Shown here: positions 61,838 through 64,000 of the stretch, in pieces
How positions within the stretch are numbered: position 1 is the stretch's first letter
How the letters are laid out: every line of letters begins with the position of its first letter
From: Labrenzia sp. PHM005
GTDB lineage: Bacteria; Pseudomonadota; Alphaproteobacteria; Rhizobiales; Stappiaceae
Assembly (NCBI RefSeq): GCF_006517275.1
Contig: NZ_CP041191.1
Coordinates: 5,699,001 to 5,763,000, forward strand
Reading direction: 5' to 3'
Length of the DNA: 64,000 nt
Program-made: the position numbers and the translations under genes
Notes under the pieces: generated by a model
The model's database searches: none
What the model was told of the DNA's origin: nothing
Seen by the model: only the letters and a program-made list of their open reading frames with translations

Positions 61838-63685
61838 CTAGGACCCAGCGCTAACCGCCCATTTTTCGATCTCGTCTGATGTTTGGTCGTTTGCCATCAC
61901 CTGAAGGATTTGCCCGAACAACATCGGCCGGCCAAAATAATAACCTTGAACATCAACATTGCCTTCCTTCTGAATGAGCATCAATTGCTGTTCCGTTTCC
62001 ACACCTTCAGCGACAATTTTCATACCCAGCGCATCGCTCATTGCAATGATCGCCTTCACGATTGCATCGGCTTCCCGCGAAGCGCCGATATCCTTGATAA
62101 AGGCCCGGTCTATCTTGATCTTGTCAAAAGGGAATTGCCGCAAGTACCCCAGGCTGGAATAGCCGGTACCAAAATCATCCATGGCAATGCCGACGCCCAG
62201 TCTTTGCAAGTCACACAAGGTCTGGACGGCCGTGTCGACATCGTCGATCAGGACCTTTTCCGTAATCTCAAACTCCAGACGGCTGCCGTCCAATTTGTAG
62301 GCGGTCAGTCTTTCCTGCACAAAGTCTGTGAGACCCTGCCAGCGGAACAGATTTGGGGACACATTCACCGCGATCTGCAATTGGTCTAGCAACGTGGCAT
62401 GCCGGCAGGCGGTCTCCAGCACCCATTTGCTAACTGGAATGATCAGATCCGTACTTTCGGCAATCGAAATACACTGCTGCGTGCCGATGTTCGTGAGGAA
62501 GGTGTCATCAAAGCGCAGCAACGCTTCAGCACCGACCAGCCGTCTTGATTTGGCATCAAACTGCGGCTGGTAATAGAGCTGGAACCTGTCGTCGGTCAGT
62601 GCGCTGCGCAAAGCGCGTTCCACCAACCGGGTTTGTTTTTGTTGAAATTCCATTTCCTCGCGGAACATCCGGCAGATGCCGCGGCCTTCGTTCTTGGCCC
62701 GGTAAAGGGCCAAATCGGCCCCGCGCATAATCCGTATCGGATCGAACTCCTCCGGCTCTCGCGCGACAGATATGCCGATGCTCGCGCCGATGGTCGCAAC
62801 CTGACCGGACACGACATAGGGTTTGGAAACTTCCTCAATAAGATGTTTGGCCCGCTCGATGAGGGAGTTTTCATCCACCGGCCTTTGCACAAGAACCACA
62901 AACTCATCTCCGCCAATGCGCGCCGGAAGATCCGATTTTGGAATGTTTGCCTTCAACCGGCCAGCAACTTCGATGAGCAATTGATCTCCAGCTGCATGGC
63001 CCAGGCTGTCGTTCACATCTTTGAACCGGTCAAGGTCGAGCGTGAACACCGCAACAGGCGACTTCCTTGCTCGGCTTTTCTCCAATGTTGATGTCAGCCG
63101 GTCATCGAATTGGGTCCGATTGGCAAGCCCTGTGAGGCTGTCATGGGTTGCCAGATACGCGATCTCGTTCAGCGATTCTTTCATCAGTCGGAGCGGGAGG
63201 ACTTTCAAGAACCAGAACAGTATGAGTGCCAATACCGACGACAACGCAGCTGTCAGGATCGCCTTCAAATAGACGAATTTCAAAGAGTGCGTAATCGACA
63301 GCTTGCCAACTTCATGTGCATAGTCGTCGAGGGATTTCTCCACCATCAGCACAGGCCAGACAAACACCGGTTCGGTTTCGGGATATTGCGCCACCACGCT
63401 GCCCGACGTTTCTGTCACTCTTAAGAAATGGAGTTGATCTCGCTTTTTGGTTCTGGAGAGGATTTCAGAGATTCGGATGTCGTTAAACGTCCAGTATTCC
63501 GGATCCAGATTAATGATTTCCCGGACGAAACTGCCTTTGAGCTCCAATTCGCCGAGCAACTCGGCTTCCAGACGTGTATACCCTGCATAAAACACACCCG
63601 CAGGCGGGAGGACCGCCACAATGAGTGTGAAGGCGATCGAAACCCACCTCGCTAGAGATATGAAAACCGACCATTCCTTTTGCAT
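61838..63685 (-). CDS. Membrane-anchored GGDEF-EAL protein
   Basis: This 615-residue c-di-GMP enzyme has an N-terminal membrane segment (about 11-33), a short periplasmic region (to about 150), a second membrane segment (about 155-175), a GGDEF domain (about 180-345) with RIGGDEFVVLVQR (intact), and an EAL domain (about 355-600) with GAEALLRF, DDFGTGYSSLGYL, KIDRAFIKD and AEGVETEQQ. Both domains look capable of activity; the direction in the cell cannot be told from sequence. The PstS-like gene lies 18 bases upstream on the same strand, so phosphate control is possible. Confidence 0.9.
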   Translation of the reverse strand: MQKEWSVFISLARWVSIAFTLIVAVLPPAGVFYAGYTRLEAELLGELELKGSFVREIINLDPEYWTFNDIRISEILSRTKKRDQLHFLRVTETSGSVVAQYPETEPVFVWPVLMVEKSLDDYAHEVGKLSITHSLKFVYLKAILTAALSSVLALILFWFLKVLPLRLMKESLNEIAYLATHDSLTGLANRTQFDDRLTSTLEKSRARKSPVAVFTLDLDRFKDVNDSLGHAAGDQLLIEVAGRLKANIPKSDLPARIGGDEFVVLVQRPVDENSLIERAKHLIEEVSKPYVVSGQVATIGASIGISVAREPEEFDPIRIMRGADLALYRAKNEGRGICRMFREEMEFQQKQTRLVERALRSALTDDRFQLYYQPQFDAKSRRLVGAEALLRFDDTFLTNIGTQQCISIAESTDLIIPVSKWVLETACRHATLLDQLQIAVNVSPNLFRWQGLTDFVQERLTAYKLDGSRLEFEITEKVLIDDVDTAVQTLCDLQRLGVGIAMDDFGTGYSSLGYLRQFPFDKIKIDRAFIKDIGASREADAIVKAIIAMSDALGMKIVAEGVETEQQLMLIQKEGNVDVQGYYFGRPMLFGQILQVMANDQTSDEIEKWAVSAGS

Positions 63686-63703
63686 GCAGGAAGCACTCCG
63701 CTC

Positions 63704-64000
63704 CTATTGGTTGGCCTCAGAAAGAACAGCAAGAAAACCATTTTTCTCCAACACTTCGGCTCCCTTGGCAGAGCGTACGAAGTCGCAAAAAGCAGTTACT
63801 GCCGGATCAGCCTGCCCCATCAAGACGAGACGCAGTGTTTTAACGTAAGGATAGTCGCCTGCTTTCAGATCGGCCAAAACGTCGTTCCGGCCCTGAAATG
63901 TTAGGTGTTTCAATTTGCGTTTTTCAGACAGGATCTGACCGTACGAAGCAAATCCAAGTGACCCGGACACATTTTCAAGGGCTTCGGCGTTCTGCTGGTC
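63704..64000 (-). CDS. PstS-like phosphate-binding protein (C-terminal part, truncated by window)
   Basis: The reading frame runs from the window edge (base 64000) to a TAA/TGA-type stop at 63704. The visible 98 residues begin DQQNAEALENVSGSLGF and include ASYGQILSEKRKLKHLTF, then DYPYVKTLRLVLMG and KGAEVLEKNGFLAVL. This matches the last part of periplasmic phosphate ABC-transporter binding proteins of the PstS group (type II substrate-binding fold). The N-terminus is outside the window. It reads into the GGDEF-EAL gene 18 bases further on, suggesting one transcript. Confidence 0.7.
   Translation of the reverse strand, partial: DQQNAEALENVSGSLGFASYGQILSEKRKLKHLTFQGRNDVLADLKAGDYPYVKTLRLVLMGQADPAVTAFCDFVRSAKGAEVLEKNGFLAVLSEANQ

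Noticed and set aside
1..64000. tRNA, rRNA or CRISPR loci
   Set aside because: No tRNA T-loop (GGTTCGAATCC-like) within a cloverleaf, no rRNA stretch and no regularly spaced repeats were found by eye. A tRNAscan or Infernal run would be decisive.

Overview
The window looks like ordinary chromosome of an alphaproteobacterium of the order Hyphomicrobiales (Rhizobiales), most likely a marine Stappiaceae-type genome (Roseibium/Labrenzia/Stappia relatives). This rests on gene content and moderately high GC: a rhizobial-style DnaA, a TIGR02301 protein, btaAB betaine-lipid genes, a type II lumazine synthase, a HupE-like permease and a COG4111/NadQ-type regulator next to nadABC. The family placement is inference. 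No rRNA, tRNA, CRISPR array, prophage or complete insertion sequence was seen. Almost every kilobase is coding.

Layout. 1-8 kb: the tail of a His-rich copper protein, a SCO copper chaperone, a tiny membrane ORF, the RNA methyltransferases TlyA and an RlmD/TrmA-type enzyme (separated by a LysE exporter and a divergent NmrA/HxlR pair), another methyltransferase, and a RibB with an in-frame helix-turn-helix front. 8-16 kb: a patatin lipase, an alpha/beta hydrolase and a DHA2 exporter in a row, a divergent LysR/TauE pair with a clear operator, a dienelactone hydrolase and aroC. 16-26 kb: an EAL phosphodiesterase with a degenerate GGDEF converging on a DUF3095 cyclase-like protein, a histidine phosphatase, fabI, a D-2-hydroxyacid dehydrogenase, then about 1 kb without genes in front of dnaA. 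26-36 kb: mostly small conserved or housekeeping genes (TPR-methyltransferase, YedK/HMCES, Nudix, DUF3179, TIGR02301, LysE), the btaA-btaB operon with a PHO-box-like site, an inverted-repeat intergenic element and an L,D-transpeptidase.

36-50 kb: dihydroorotase, YgfZ, HD hydrolase, tyrosine phosphatase, a NadQ-like regulator, a SleB-type wall hydrolase, a GNAT, a GlxA-type AraC regulator, a YqhA protein, HupE, and nadC-nadB-nadA on the minus strand with a 19-bp palindrome upstream of nadA. 50-64 kb: an MFS transporter, a rhodanese-ChrB/chrA operon, ribH, and glyQ and glyS flanking lemA, a DUF2207 protein and gltS, then a membrane GGDEF-EAL protein and the C-terminal part of a PstS-like phosphate-binding protein that runs off the window.

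Functional links: NAD synthesis (nadABC) and its likely repressor lie 5-8 kb apart. Riboflavin genes ribB and ribH lie at opposite ends. Phosphate-limitation biology may connect btaAB and the PstS-like protein. I found no clearly novel multi-gene system. The best leads are the HTH-RibB arrangement with a strong internal start, the DUF3095 protein opposite the EAL protein, the nadA operator/regulator pair with an internal hairpin in the nad operon, and the long structured region before dnaA.
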